Below the pieces are notes generated by a model. That model saw nothing but the letters and a program-made list of their open reading frames with translations, was not told where the DNA came from and ran no database searches. The translations under genes and the position numbers were made by a program. DNA of 34,410 nucleotides from Planctomycetota bacterium (GTDB lineage: Bacteria; Planctomycetota; Planctomycetia; Pirellulales; Lacipirellulaceae): positions 1-34,410 of the forward strand of contig QEVI01000062.1 of NCBI GenBank assembly GCA_003576855.1, written 5' to 3'. Position 1 is the stretch's first letter, and the number at the start of each line of letters is the position of its first letter. Positions 26,927-34,410 of the stretch are shown in pieces.

Positions 26927-28777
26927 TCAATCGGTTCCATTGCCCGCGCCGCGCCGGCCACGCCGCTGCGCAGCCCGTGCAAGCCCGCCCGCCGCCAGCA
27001 GCGCCAGTCCCGCCGGTTCGGGAATCGGCGCCGCGGGGGCGGCCGTCCGGTCTCGCTGCCAGAAGAGAAAATCGCCGCCATCGACGTCGCCGTCGCCGTC
27101 GGCGTCCCCCTGCGATTTCGCCGCGCCGGTCGGCAGGCCGTAATGCGCTTTCCAGTGCGCGAGGTCGATGCCGTCAACATCGCCGTCGGCGTCGAAGTCG
27201 CCGGCCAACCCTCCCAACGGCGTATGCACGACGAGTGCTTGCTCGCCGCTGCTGAATGTCGCACGGTACGCCAACTCCCCGCTAGCGTTCAGCGCCCGTG
27301 GCCGGCCATCGCCGCCGCCCGAACTGCCGGTGAAGTCCAGCGACGATACGGTTCGCCCGGCGATAGCCTGTCCGCGGCGGGCGACCAGAGTGCCGCTCCC
27401 CGGACCGTCGAGCAGCCAAATCCCCTGGTTGTCGTTCTCGGTGACGCCCCCGGTTCCGACGGCCAGCGTGGCCAACAGGGCGATCTGGCCGGACGCGTTC
27501 AGCGCGGCGCCTTGGAACCCGGCAAAGCTCGCCCCGGGGACTCCGGGGACGCCGCCGCTGCCCGTACGGGCCACCAGAGCGCCGCCGCTGCCGCCGGGCT
27601 TTATGAGCCACATTCCAAGCGCATTGGCGTCGACGACGCCCCCGACGCCTGGCAGGAGCGTGCCGCTGACGAGCAGTTCCCCGGCGTCGTTGAGCAGCGG
27701 CGGAAAGAGCTCGCCGAACAACGCGCCGCCCGTGCCGGGGGCTGCAGCGCCGGTCTGCGCGACCAGCGCCGCTTTTGTGCCGTCGGAGTACCACACGCCA
27801 GCGTCGTTGAGGCTCGTAATGCCGCCGCCGTGCGCAAGACCGGCGTTGAAAGCGATTTCACCGAGGCCGTTAATCGCCGGGACGCCGAAAATCGCAAAGC
27901 TGGCGCCTGGCAGGCCGGGCACGTCCCCGGAGCCGGTCCTGGCGATGAGCGTGCCGCCGCCCGGCTGTAATCGCCAGATGCCCTGGTTACTGGAGGCCGT
28001 GATGAAGACGCCGTCGATCTTCAGCGATGCGACCACGACTGACTGCCCCAACTGATTGACGCCCAGCGGAAGCATCGTGCTGAACTGGCCGCCGTTGACG
28101 CCCGGCGCCGCGGCGCCCTCGCGGGTGACAAGCTGATTGTGGCCGCCGAAGGAGAGCCACAAGCCACGGTCGTTCACATTGGTCACGCCGCCTACGCCCA
28201 CGCGGAGGCCCCCATCGAACGCCACGTGTCCGGCGTTCGATTGCATTGGCGGCCTGTAGATGACGTCGAGTTGAGTCTGGTCGAGGTCCGGGCTCGGCGC
28301 CTGACCCACGACGGCGACCAAAGCGCCGCTCGCCGGGGGCGCCGCATATCGCCATACGCCGCGGACGCCGTCGCGCATGCCGCCCACGACCACGCCGCCG
28401 TCGTCGCTGATCGACGACGCTTCGAAACCCGTGAACAATCCGCCGCCGGGGGCCGTCGATCCGGTTCTGGCGAGCACTTCCCGCGTCGCGTCGCTGACCC
28501 GCCAGACCGTCAGGTTGTTCGCGGAGGTGACTCCGCCGCCGGGCTTCAAGGTGGCTTCAAAGGCGACTTGGCCGGCCGCATTGATCGTGGCGCCGCTGAA
28601 GCCTTCAAGCTGCGCCCCGGCGACGCCGGGGACACTGTTGCCGGTGAGGGCTATGATTCGATCCGCAGCGGCCGCCGCCCCCGGCGGGCACGCGGCGGTC
28701 GCCAGGCCGGCGAAGAGCCATGCCAAAACGGCCCTCGGTTGGCCGGTGGTGAAACGATTCGTGCAGCCACGACGCAT
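26927..28777 (-). CDS. Secreted NxxGxxAF-repeat protein with dockerin-like segment and PEP-type C-terminus
   Basis: The ATG at 28777 has GGGGAG upstream and starts a signal peptide (basic MRRGCTNRF, then VLAWLFAGLATAACPPGAAAAA). The body, about residues 45-520, has at least eight repeats around the N-x-x-G-x-x-A-F pattern (INAAGQVAFEA, SNAGHVAFDG, INGLGEIAFNA, LNASGQIALLA, LNASGELAYRA), each followed by a GTLVARTGSG-type strand: the tandem-repeat beta-propeller family. Residues near 525-580 carry two Asp-rich loops (DFDADGDVDGIDL and DADGDGDVDGGDF), as in type I dockerins, and bind Ca2+. IPEPAGLALLAAGG followed by an Arg-rich end is a PEP-CTERM-like sorting signal with a short hydrophobic stretch. 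It is likely exposed on the cell surface. Confidence 0.88.
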   Translation of the reverse strand: MRRGCTNRFTTGQPRAVLAWLFAGLATAACPPGAAAAADRIIALTGNSVPGVAGAQLEGFSGATINAAGQVAFEATLKPGGGVTSANNLTVWRVSDATREVLARTGSTAPGGGLFTGFEASSISDDGGVVVGGMRDGVRGVWRYAAPPASGALVAVVGQAPSPDLDQTQLDVIYRPPMQSNAGHVAFDGGLRVGVGGVTNVNDRGLWLSFGGHNQLVTREGAAAPGVNGGQFSTMLPLGVNQLGQSVVVASLKIDGVFITASSNQGIWRLQPGGGTLIARTGSGDVPGLPGASFAIFGVPAINGLGEIAFNAGLAHGGGITSLNDAGVWYSDGTKAALVAQTGAAAPGTGGALFGELFPPLLNDAGELLVSGTLLPGVGGVVDANALGMWLIKPGGSGGALVARTGSGGVPGVPGASFAGFQGAALNASGQIALLATLAVGTGGVTENDNQGIWLLDGPGSGTLVARRGQAIAGRTVSSLDFTGSSGGGDGRPRALNASGELAYRATFSSGEQALVVHTPLGGLAGDFDADGDVDGIDLAHWKAHYGLPTGAAKSQGDADGDGDVDGGDFLFWQRDRTAAPAAPIPEPAGLALLAAGGLARAAQRRGRRGAGNGTD

Positions 28778-28865
28778 CGCACTGCTCCCCGCTTTTTCTC
28801 CACGTCCCTGTCGATGAAACTCCGCTGGTGACCGATTCTTGTTTTCTTGTTGCGAATTGGCGCAC

Positions 28866-28894
28866 AGCTTAACTACCGCGTGTGGGGCTTGCAA
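28866..28894 (-). promoter_or_regulatory. Candidate sigma70-type promoter for the NxxGxxAF protein gene
   Basis: On the minus strand, TTGCAA (28889-28894) and TAAGCT (28866-28871) are 17 bases apart. The -35 box matches TTGACA at four or five positions, but the -10 box only keeps the TAnnnT frame. Transcription would begin near 28859, about 80 bases before the ATG. The gap 28778-29081 separates divergent genes, so promoters are expected here. Confidence 0.35.
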
Positions 28895-28983
28895 AGGTTT
28901 TTTCGCGGCGGGCGGCGCTGGGACTGCGCGGCCGGAAAGGACCTTACCAACAACGCCGCTGGCTTGCGACAAGCCGCGGCTCG

Positions 28984-29012
28984 TTGTGTCCGCGCGGGCC
29001 CTGGCTTACGAT
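28984..29012 (+). promoter_or_regulatory. Candidate promoter for galK
   Basis: TTGTGT (28984-28989) and TACGAT (29007-29012) are 17 bases apart; the -10 box keeps four of six consensus positions. It is about 70 bases before the chosen galK ATG. The match is weak and rests mainly on the spacing and the divergent gap. Confidence 0.28.
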
Positions 29013-29081
29013 GGGCCGTCGATGTTTCGCTTCTTCGCAGCAGGCCGCCTGACGCTGCGACCTCCCGCCCCGAAAGCTGCG

Positions 29082-30296
29082 ATGACTGCTCGAACTGCCA
29101 CGCGCGACGAATTCCAATCACCTTCGCTGCCGGAGCAGGTCGCGGCGGTCCGCGCCCGTTTCGCCGAGCTCTACGGCAGCGAGCCGCAGTGGATCGCCGC
29201 CGCGCCGGGCCGCGTGAATCTCATCGGCGAGCACACGGACTACAACGGCGGCTTCGTGTTTCCCCTGGCGATCGAGCGCTACACGGTCGTCGCCGCCGCC
29301 CGGCCCAGGACCGTGGCGGCGGGCGACGCCGTCCGCGTTCACAGCGCCTTGATGGGCGAGACCGCCGAGTTCTCGCTGAGCGACTTGCAGCCGCTGCGCC
29401 GCGACTGGACCAGTTACGTCCGCGGCGTATTCGCCGGGTTCATCGACCGCGGAGCGGCGCCCGGGCGGCTCGACTTGCTGGTCGATTCCAAGGTCCCTCT
29501 CGGCAGCGGCCTGTCGAGCAGCGCGGCGCTGGAAGTCGCCACGGCGACCCTGCTGGAGGGGGTCGCCGGCCGTCCGCTCGACCCCGTGGAAAAGGCCCGC
29601 CTCAGCCAGCAGGCCGAGCATGTCTACGCCGGCATGCCCTGCGGCATCATGGACCAGTTCAGTTCCGCACTGGGCGAACAAGGCAAGTTGCTGCTGATCG
29701 ACTGCCGCAGCGAAACCGCCCAGCTCGTGCCGCTGGAAGACGACTCGGTCGAGGTCTTGATCATCAACTCCAATATCAAGCACGAACTCACCGGCACCGA
29801 GTACGCCGACCGCCGCCGCCAGTGCTTCGAGTCGGCCCGGCTGCTGGGCGTCGAAACGCTTCGCGACGTCGCCGCCGAGCGGCTGGCGACCAAGCGGTCG
29901 AAACTGGGCCCGCTGCTGTACCGCCGGGCGCACCACGTGGTGACCGAGAACGAGCGCACGGTCGAGGCGGCTCAGGCCTTGCAGGCCGGCGACTGGCGCC
30001 GCGTGGGAGAGTTGATGTACGCCAGCCACGCGTCGCTCCGGGACGACTTCGAGGTGAGCTGCGCCGAACTGGACGTACTGGTCGAGCTCGCCCAGCAAGT
30101 CGGCGCCGAGGGGGGCGTCATCGGCGCGCGGATGACCGGCGGCGGCTTCGGCGGATGCATCGTCGCCCTGGTGCACTCAGGCCGGGAGCGCGAAATCGCC
30201 GCCCGCATCGGCGAAGGCTATGCGGCTCGCACCGGCGTCGCCGCCACGCCGTTCGTCACCAGGCCAGCCCGCGGAGCGCACCTCGTCAAGAGCTAA
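29082..30296 (+). CDS. galK: Galactokinase
   Basis: This 404-residue GHMP-family kinase phosphorylates galactose at C1 with ATP, in the Leloir pathway. The galactokinase signature GRVNLIGEHTDYNGGFVFP is near residues 42-60, the ATP-binding GHMP motif LGSGLSSSAALEVA near 140, and the GHMP C-terminal motif MTGGGFGGCIVAL near 352. The catalytic Asp is expected in CGIMDQFSSALGE and the Arg just before the first signature. I chose the ATG at 29082 because homology starts soon after; the frame continues upstream to 28839 without family-like sequence, and an ATG at 29022 is also possible. It is divergent from the surface protein and convergent with the esterase gene. galT and galE are not in the window. 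Confidence 0.94.
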   Translation: MTARTATRDEFQSPSLPEQVAAVRARFAELYGSEPQWIAAAPGRVNLIGEHTDYNGGFVFPLAIERYTVVAAARPRTVAAGDAVRVHSALMGETAEFSLSDLQPLRRDWTSYVRGVFAGFIDRGAAPGRLDLLVDSKVPLGSGLSSSAALEVATATLLEGVAGRPLDPVEKARLSQQAEHVYAGMPCGIMDQFSSALGEQGKLLLIDCRSETAQLVPLEDDSVEVLIINSNIKHELTGTEYADRRRQCFESARLLGVETLRDVAAERLATKRSKLGPLLYRRAHHVVTENERTVEAAQALQAGDWRRVGELMYASHASLRDDFEVSCAELDVLVELAQQVGAEGGVIGARMTGGGFGGCIVALVHSGREREIAARIGEGYAARTGVAATPFVTRPARGAHLVKS

Positions 30297-30348
30297 TCGC
30301 CAGTTCGCACCCGTTCGCGTCCCGCCCCGCCTTCGGAGCCTGCCCGGC

Positions 30349-31862
30349 TCAATTCCGTGGGTTTGTCGGCGCAGCCTCGGGCTTCTCACTCGACGCCGCC
30401 GGCGCCTCAGCGGGCTCGGCCGGCGCCTCCACTTCGCCTGTCCGGAACGGCGATGCCGGCAAACCCTCGGCGTTGAACAGATTGCCGTCCGGATACGCCG
30501 ACCAGCTATACCGCACGGCCTTGGGATCGGCCACCCCGTCGGCCGAGACGACGACTTGCGCTCCGTCGATGGCCGCCTTGGCGGGGACCCACTTGCCGTC
30601 GGGGCCCGCGATTTCAAACCCCTTGAGCTCGCCGTCGGCCTTCAGGCCGCCGCCGATGTGATCGAATGACAGCCGCACGGCGCCGTCGTCTACGGCCATT
30701 TTGCGGTAAATCGGACCCGAATAAACCAAATCCTTGCCGTGCGCGATGGCTAGCGCGGCCAGCGCCAGCCGCCGACCCACCTCCTGCTTGTTCCGCGGAT
30801 GAATGTCGGTCTTGTCGCCGATGTCGATCGCTACGGCCATCCCGGTCTTGGGAAGTTCAAGCGTCTGCAATTGGGCCTCGCGGAGGGGCGGCCAGTTGTC
30901 GCCTCCCGGTTCAAAGGCCGCCAATTGAACCAGCAAGAACGGAAAATCCCCCTGGCCCCAGCGATTGCGCCAGTCGGAGACCATCAGCTTCGATAGCTCG
31001 GCGTATTGGGCATGCCGGCTGGCGTTGCTTTCGCCCTGGTACCAGATGGCGCCGCGAATGGCGTAAGGAATGACCGGCGAGAGCATGCCGTTGAACAGCG
31101 CCGCCGGTTGGTGCATTGCCAGTTTGCGGCGCTGGTCGGCTTCGGCGTCGTCCTTGGGCGGCGCGGCGGCCGCCTCGACGATCGGCCTAAACGTCTCGCT
31201 CGACTCCAGCGCCTCGCGGCTGGTCCAGGCCTCCATGGGCGTGCCGCCCCAGTTGCAGCCGATCAGCCCAATGGGCACGTGCAGCTCCTTGTGCAAGTGA
31301 CGACCGAAGTAGTACGCCACGGCCGAAAAGCTCTTGATCGTTTCCGGTTTGCAGGGCTGCCAGCCGGCCGATTCGAACGATTGCTTCGGCTCGTCGCTGG
31401 GGACGTTCGGCACGTCGATGATGCGGATTTCCGGCCAATCGGCGGTCGCAATTTCGGCGTCCGGATTGAGGGCGGCGCCGACCGGCCATTCCATGTTCGA
31501 CTGACCGGAAGCGATCCACACGTCGCCGACGAGCACGTCTTTGAGGCTAATCGTCTGATCGCCGGACGAGACCGTCATTTCCAACGGCTTGCCCGGCTCC
31601 AGCGTCTCCATCCACAGCGCCACTTTTCTTCGCCCAACTGCACGGTGACCTCGGCCCCCGGCGACGCCGTGCCCCAAACGGGCGCCTTGATTTCCCGCTG
31701 CAGCACCATGTGGTCGGAAAATATCGACGCCAACGCGAGTTTGGCGTCCTGGGCCGTTTCCGCGCCGGTCGTCGCGGCGCTTTCGGCGGCCCGCGCGGCA
31801 ACGGCCGCCGCTTGCATGACGAGCAGCACCAATACGATTCGTAACGTGTAACGCAGATTCAT
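30349..31862 (-). pseudogene. Sialate O-acetylesterase, frameshifted near the N-terminus
   Basis: The start ATG at 31862 begins a signal peptide (MNLRYTLRIVLVLLVMQAAAVAA) and the family N-terminal domain (IFSDHMVLQREIKAPVWGTASPGAEVTVQLGEEK). The frame then breaks at a four-A run on the minus strand (31624-31627), and the rest of the protein continues in another frame as VALWMETLEPGKPLEMTV and onward to 30349. The catalytic domain is intact: WIASGQSNMEW (nucleophile Ser), GCNWGGTPMEAW, IWYQGESNA, and DIHPRNKQEVGRR with the Asp-His pair. The C-terminal tail is Ala/Glu/Pro-rich. One base gained in the A-run would restore the frame. Possibilities are a sequencing or assembly error, a true mutation, a larger deletion (the junction looks about eight residues short), or -1 slippage at A-AAG. 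Export and removal of O-acetyl groups from sialic acid or plant glycans is the expected role. Confidence 0.85.
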
Positions 31863-31921
31863 GAGGAGTTGGTCCTAATTTCCAGCCAACGAGGGTCGGT
31901 TTGACGGCCGCGACTCGCGCC

Positions 31922-31951
31922 ATTGTATCAAGGATTGCGACGGGCAGTCAG
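31922..31951 (-). promoter_or_regulatory. Candidate promoter for the esterase gene
   Basis: On the minus strand, CTGACT (31946-31951) and TACAAT (31922-31927) are 18 bases apart; the -10 box matches five of six and the -35 four of six. The start point would be near 31915, about 55 bases before the ATG. The gap 31863-32190 is between divergent genes; apart from this and the opposite promoter, I see only GC-rich sequence. Confidence 0.38.
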
Positions 31952-32082
31952 CCGCGCCAGTTCCCGAGCCCCGGCGTGCGCCGTCGAAGCCGCGCCCGCG
32001 GGGCCTGTGCCTGGCCGATTGGCGTCAGGTCGGTTCGGCGTCCGTGAAACATGCGTGGGCAAGAGCGGGCGCGGGACAGGGT

Positions 32083-32112
32083 TTCGCACGCCCACTTGGG
32101 CCGTGTTACAAT
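32083..32112 (+). promoter_or_regulatory. Candidate promoter for the membrane-anchored VWA protein
   Basis: TTCGCA (32083-32088) and TACAAT (32107-32112) are 18 bases apart. The -10 box matches five of six positions and the -35 box four. A start near 32119 would give a 70-base leader before the ATG at 32191, or a much longer one if an internal start is used. Confidence 0.35.
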
Positions 32113-32190
32113 TGCCGCCGTCGGCCCGCCGGCACGGAGGAGCGGCCGGTCCGCGGCTACCTTGACCGTTGAAGCCAACTGCCTCCGACA

Positions 32191-33582
32191 ATGGCCTTTT
32201 CTCTCCATCGCCGCGACGGGCACGACGGGCCGCTCGCGACCGAACCGCCCGCCGCGTGGCAGCCGCCGCTCGCTGAACCGGCCGCTGGCGAAAAACTGCC
32301 GCTCCGCTCGTTCGTCTTGGAGGTATCCGCCCGGCAGCCCCTGGGAGTGGCCGACGCGACCGACGTGCACATCCGCACGGAGCGGCGCGGTTGGCGTCGC
32401 CGGCTACGGAAAGGACGCCGCCCAGCGCCGCCCACAGAGGCGACAGGCACAATGCCAATTGCTGCTGCCGTAGGCGAGCCAGCGCCAGTTGCCGTGGCGG
32501 CTGCTAGGCGGCGAGCGAAAGGGCGCCCGCTCAGGGCTCGAAACGCCACGCTGCATCACCCGCGTCGGCGCCGCCGCGGACCGACGCCGCCAATGCTGGC
32601 GAGCTTCGGACTCCATGCGCTGGCACTGGCGGTGCTGCTTGGGGCCCGCCTGCCGATCGCCGTTCCGCTGGAGGAACTGATCTGGGCCAGCGGTCCGCCG
32701 CCGCAGGAGGAACTGCTGCTGCACGACGCAGCGCTCGAACCCAGTGAAGTCGAGCCCCCGGTAGGCGACGCCGACGTTCCGGTCGAGCTGATCGATCCGG
32801 GTTTAGCCCCCTTGGGCTCGCTGTCCGACGCCGCAGCGATGGCCCGTGAGAACGGCGAGCCGAGCTCTCTGGCCGAAGGCTTGGCCGGCGAACTGGGCTC
32901 GCTCATCGGCGCCGGCGGCGGGGGCCGCGCGATGTTCGACTCCGGCCTCGGCGACGACCCGACCGCTCAGTTCTTCGGCAAGAAGATCGAAGGCCGTCGC
33001 ATTGTCTTCATCCTCGACAACTCCGGCAGCATGCAGGGGGGCCGACTGGAAACGGTCGTCGCCGAGCTGCTCCGCTGCGTCGACTTGCTGGAAGATGACC
33101 AGGAGTTTTACGTCATTTTCCACAGCGACATGGTCTACCCGTTGTTTTACCCCGACCCGGTGGACCGCTACATCCGCCCGACCGACGCGAACAAGCGGCT
33201 GCTGGCCCGCTGGCTCGATACGGTCGAGCTCTGCCTGGGCGACTCGGTCGAGGAGGCGATTGCCGTCGCCCAGATGATCGAACCCGATACAGTGTTCCTC
33301 CTCTCCGATGGCCGGATCACCGGCGAAAAGAAGATGAGCTACCTGCTGGCCGGCGAGACGCGGCCGTTTCCGATCCACACGTTTGCCGTCGGCATGGGGG
33401 CCAGCATCGCCGGGCGGCGCAACCTGGAAGCCATCGCCGCCGCTAACGGCGGCGAATTCCGCGAATCGGACATCCCCGCCGAGATGAAGGACCTCGCCCG
33501 GCGCCAGCCGCGGCCCTACCACAACGAAGTTCCCGGCGAAATCTGGGGCCGCAACGTAAAACCGTTCCGACCCCGCCGCTGA
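32191..33582 (+). CDS. Membrane-anchored VWA-domain protein
   Basis: The frame encodes up to 463 residues. Residues 1-134 are low-complexity, rich in Arg, Ala and Pro, and may be partly non-coding; ATG codons at 32452 and 32593 are alternatives, and the last begins exactly at the membrane helix (MLASFGLHALALAVLLGARL). After the helix comes an acidic linker (about 160-260) and a von Willebrand A domain starting IVFILDNSGSMQGGR, with the Asp-x-Ser-x-Ser metal site at 276-280, a further SDGRI loop and FAVGMGASIAGRRNLEAIAAANGGEF near the C-terminus. The VWA domain should face the periplasm. This architecture is common in planctomycetes, but the role is unknown. Confidence 0.8.
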   Translation: MAFSLHRRDGHDGPLATEPPAAWQPPLAEPAAGEKLPLRSFVLEVSARQPLGVADATDVHIRTERRGWRRRLRKGRRPAPPTEATGTMPIAAAVGEPAPVAVAAARRRAKGRPLRARNATLHHPRRRRRGPTPPMLASFGLHALALAVLLGARLPIAVPLEELIWASGPPPQEELLLHDAALEPSEVEPPVGDADVPVELIDPGLAPLGSLSDAAAMARENGEPSSLAEGLAGELGSLIGAGGGGRAMFDSGLGDDPTAQFFGKKIEGRRIVFILDNSGSMQGGRLETVVAELLRCVDLLEDDQEFYVIFHSDMVYPLFYPDPVDRYIRPTDANKRLLARWLDTVELCLGDSVEEAIAVAQMIEPDTVFLLSDGRITGEKKMSYLLAGETRPFPIHTFAVGMGASIAGRRNLEAIAAANGGEFRESDIPAEMKDLARRQPRPYHNEVPGEIWGRNVKPFRPRR

Positions 33583-33594
33583 CCCGCCCTCGAC

Positions 33595-33620
33595 GGACTG
33601 GCCGCTTAAGCGGCCAGTCC
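33595..33620. terminator. Perfect 26-base palindrome just after the VWA gene
   Basis: The half-site GGACTGGCCGCTT is followed by its exact reverse complement with no spacer, 13 bases after the VWA stop codon. As RNA it forms an 11-base GC-rich stem with a TTAA loop. No T-run follows, so it is at best a Rho-type or bidirectional terminator; as DNA it could also be a dimeric protein site. Confidence 0.5.
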
Positions 33621-33648
33621 CATGCGGCGACATTGGAACGCGGGGCGC

Positions 33649-33745
33649 AAAAAAAGCGGGCCTCGAACGAGTCAAAGACGCTTTGACTCGGCGAATCGGT
33701 CAGGGGCAAGTGAACCGACGCGCCACACTTCGTTCGAGGCCCCGC
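33649..33745 (-). ncRNA. Candidate structured RNA with terminator-like T-run
   Basis: A 97-base segment folds as a closed three-way junction. The outer stem pairs 33659-33670 with 33730-33741 (12 perfect pairs), extended outward by three more pairs past a one-base bulge. Inside, 33668-33677 and 33681-33690 form a perfect 10-pair hairpin with a 3-base loop, sharing a few bases with the outer stem. A second arm pairs TCGGT with ACCGA and GCG with CGC (33691-33721). On the minus strand the outer stem is followed by seven T residues (33655 down to 33649), which looks like an intrinsic terminator. No minus-strand gene lies upstream to be terminated, so an independent small RNA read leftwards is plausible. 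No known RNA family was recognised. The flanking 33746-34140 holds no gene I can support. Confidence 0.45.
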
Positions 33746-34149
33746 GGGCCAGCATGGGTTATTGCCTCCGTTGTCAGCGCTGCCGGCAACGTTAGCGGCA
33801 TTCCCATAATGCACGACCTGTGCCACCCGCAGCGCAGGGCACCGCGGATGGGCGCGTCGCGGAAGAGCGCAACTTCATTCGCTGTATACGGTTAGCATGA
33901 GACATCCCGGCCTGCCGCGGCGTGAAACAAGCCTTCGACAAGCCCAGTCGCACGTCGAACTTGCTGCGGCGAACTTCCGCGCTACGAAGCGAAACGAAAC
34001 AACAGCCGAGCCGCGAGGAACCGCGCCGGGCGGGGGACATTGAAATCGTCTCGACTTGAGATTGACGCCTCCGTTGGCCGCGCAAGTTTTCTCGACGGCA
34101 ACCGCACCGGCGGCCCTCTCCGCCGCGGGCGGCAAACCCTCTCCCGCTC

Positions 34150-34179
34150 CTGACCGTACAGCTACTCCACCGCTATATT
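34150..34179 (+). promoter_or_regulatory. Candidate promoter for kdsA
   Basis: CTGACC (34150-34155) and TATATT (34174-34179) are 18 bases apart. A start near 34186 would give a leader of about 36 bases before the GTG. The leader is a C-rich pyrimidine tract with no ribosome-binding site. Confidence 0.38.
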
Positions 34180-34221
34180 GCCGATTCCCCCCTCCACCGT
34201 CCCCCTTCCCCCTTGCGCTCC

Positions 34222-34410
34222 GTGCCCCGCAACCCTGCCCAAATCGGCCCTTACCAATGTGGCGCCGGCCAGCCGCTCCTCTGGATCGCCGGCCCCTGCG
34301 TGCTGGAGGACTACGCCTCGGCCCGAACAATTGCCGAGGCGCTAAAGCGGATCGCCGCGGAGCTCGGCGTCAACCTGGTCTTCAAGGCGTCGTTCGATAA
34401 AGCCAACCGG
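34222..34410 (+). CDS. kdsA: 3-deoxy-8-phosphooctulonate synthase, N-terminal part (runs off the window)
   Basis: Sixty-three codons are visible from a GTG at 34222; a TTG at 34213 is an alternative. After a short lead (VPRNPAQIG) come the family motifs LLWIAGPCVLED and VFKASFDKANR at the last residues of the window. These are the N-terminal phosphoenolpyruvate-site motifs of KdsA, which condenses arabinose 5-phosphate with phosphoenolpyruvate to Kdo 8-phosphate for lipopolysaccharide. The frame is open to the edge, so the rest of the usual 270-280 residues lies outside. The gene implies a Kdo-containing outer membrane. No ribosome-binding site is seen. Confidence 0.9.
   Translation, partial: MPRNPAQIGPYQCGAGQPLLWIAGPCVLEDYASARTIAEALKRIAAELGVNLVFKASFDKANR

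Noticed and set aside
28847..30661. A 604-codon open frame overlapping galK in another frame
   Set aside because: galK carries three GHMP signatures in its own frame, while this frame is Arg-rich and continues past galK into the esterase tail.
31620..31632. Programmed -1 frameshift as firm annotation for the esterase
   Set aside because: The slippery A-AAG is short, no stimulating structure was shown and the family is not known for frameshifting; an indel is the simpler reading.
33668..33741. tRNA-like TTCGAGG sequence in the structured element
   Set aside because: There is no acceptor stem, anticodon arm or CCA-compatible end in the right spacing; the TTCGAGG is part of the outer stem.
33746..34140. 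Short open frames on both strands in the gap before kdsA
   Set aside because: None has a ribosome-binding site or a recognisable domain and their composition is Arg/Ser-rich, as expected from non-coding GC-rich DNA.

Overview
The window is GC-rich and comes from a planctomycete, most likely Pirellulales-like. I infer this from family content, not from a marker gene: a HEAT-repeat protein ending in the Pirellula/Verrucomicrobium-type heme domain, a NxxGxxAF-repeat surface protein with a dockerin-like segment and a PEP-type C-terminus, a sialate O-acetylesterase, an alternative complex III (ACIII) linked to a caa3-type oxidase, and short hairpin-forming repeats in many gene gaps.

Left edge (1-3721): the 3' part of a heme-domain protein on the plus strand, then four small minus-strand genes of unknown function. 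One of these has a hydrophobic N-terminus and a C-terminal part that looks like a small nuclease or toxin fold.

Respiratory block (3773-21216): every gene is on the minus strand. In transcription order they are sucA and sucB (2-oxoglutarate dehydrogenase E1 and E2), then actA-actB-actC-actD-actE-actF (ACIII, quinol to cytochrome c), a one-helix membrane protein, a SCO copper chaperone, and coxB-coxA-coxC-coxD (caa3-type, A2-family cytochrome oxidase). Overlaps of 4 to 41 bases tie actF through coxD together. The actD/actC junction also overlaps, while the actA/actB and actD/actE gaps are filled with repeats. The block joins a TCA-cycle dehydrogenase to a branch carrying electrons from quinol to oxygen.

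Middle block (21290-28777), also minus strand: a VWA/CoxE-like protein, a Tat-exported alpha/beta hydrolase, a cardiolipin synthase downstream of an endonuclease/exonuclease/phosphatase-family gene (the order of E. coli ybhP-clsB), and the NxxGxxAF surface protein.

Right block (28778-34410): galK on plus, convergent with a frameshifted sialate O-acetylesterase gene on minus; a membrane-anchored VWA protein on plus; a 640-base gap with a 26-base palindrome and a multi-helix element ending in a T-run on the minus strand; and the first 63 codons of kdsA at the edge.

Most worth checking: the branched structured element at 33649-33745, a CxxCH heme-type motif inside ActB, an E2 with no visible E3-binding domain, the frameshift in the esterase gene, and the repeat architecture of the respiratory operon gaps. 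I did not find a defence system, CRISPR array, insertion sequence, tRNA or rRNA.
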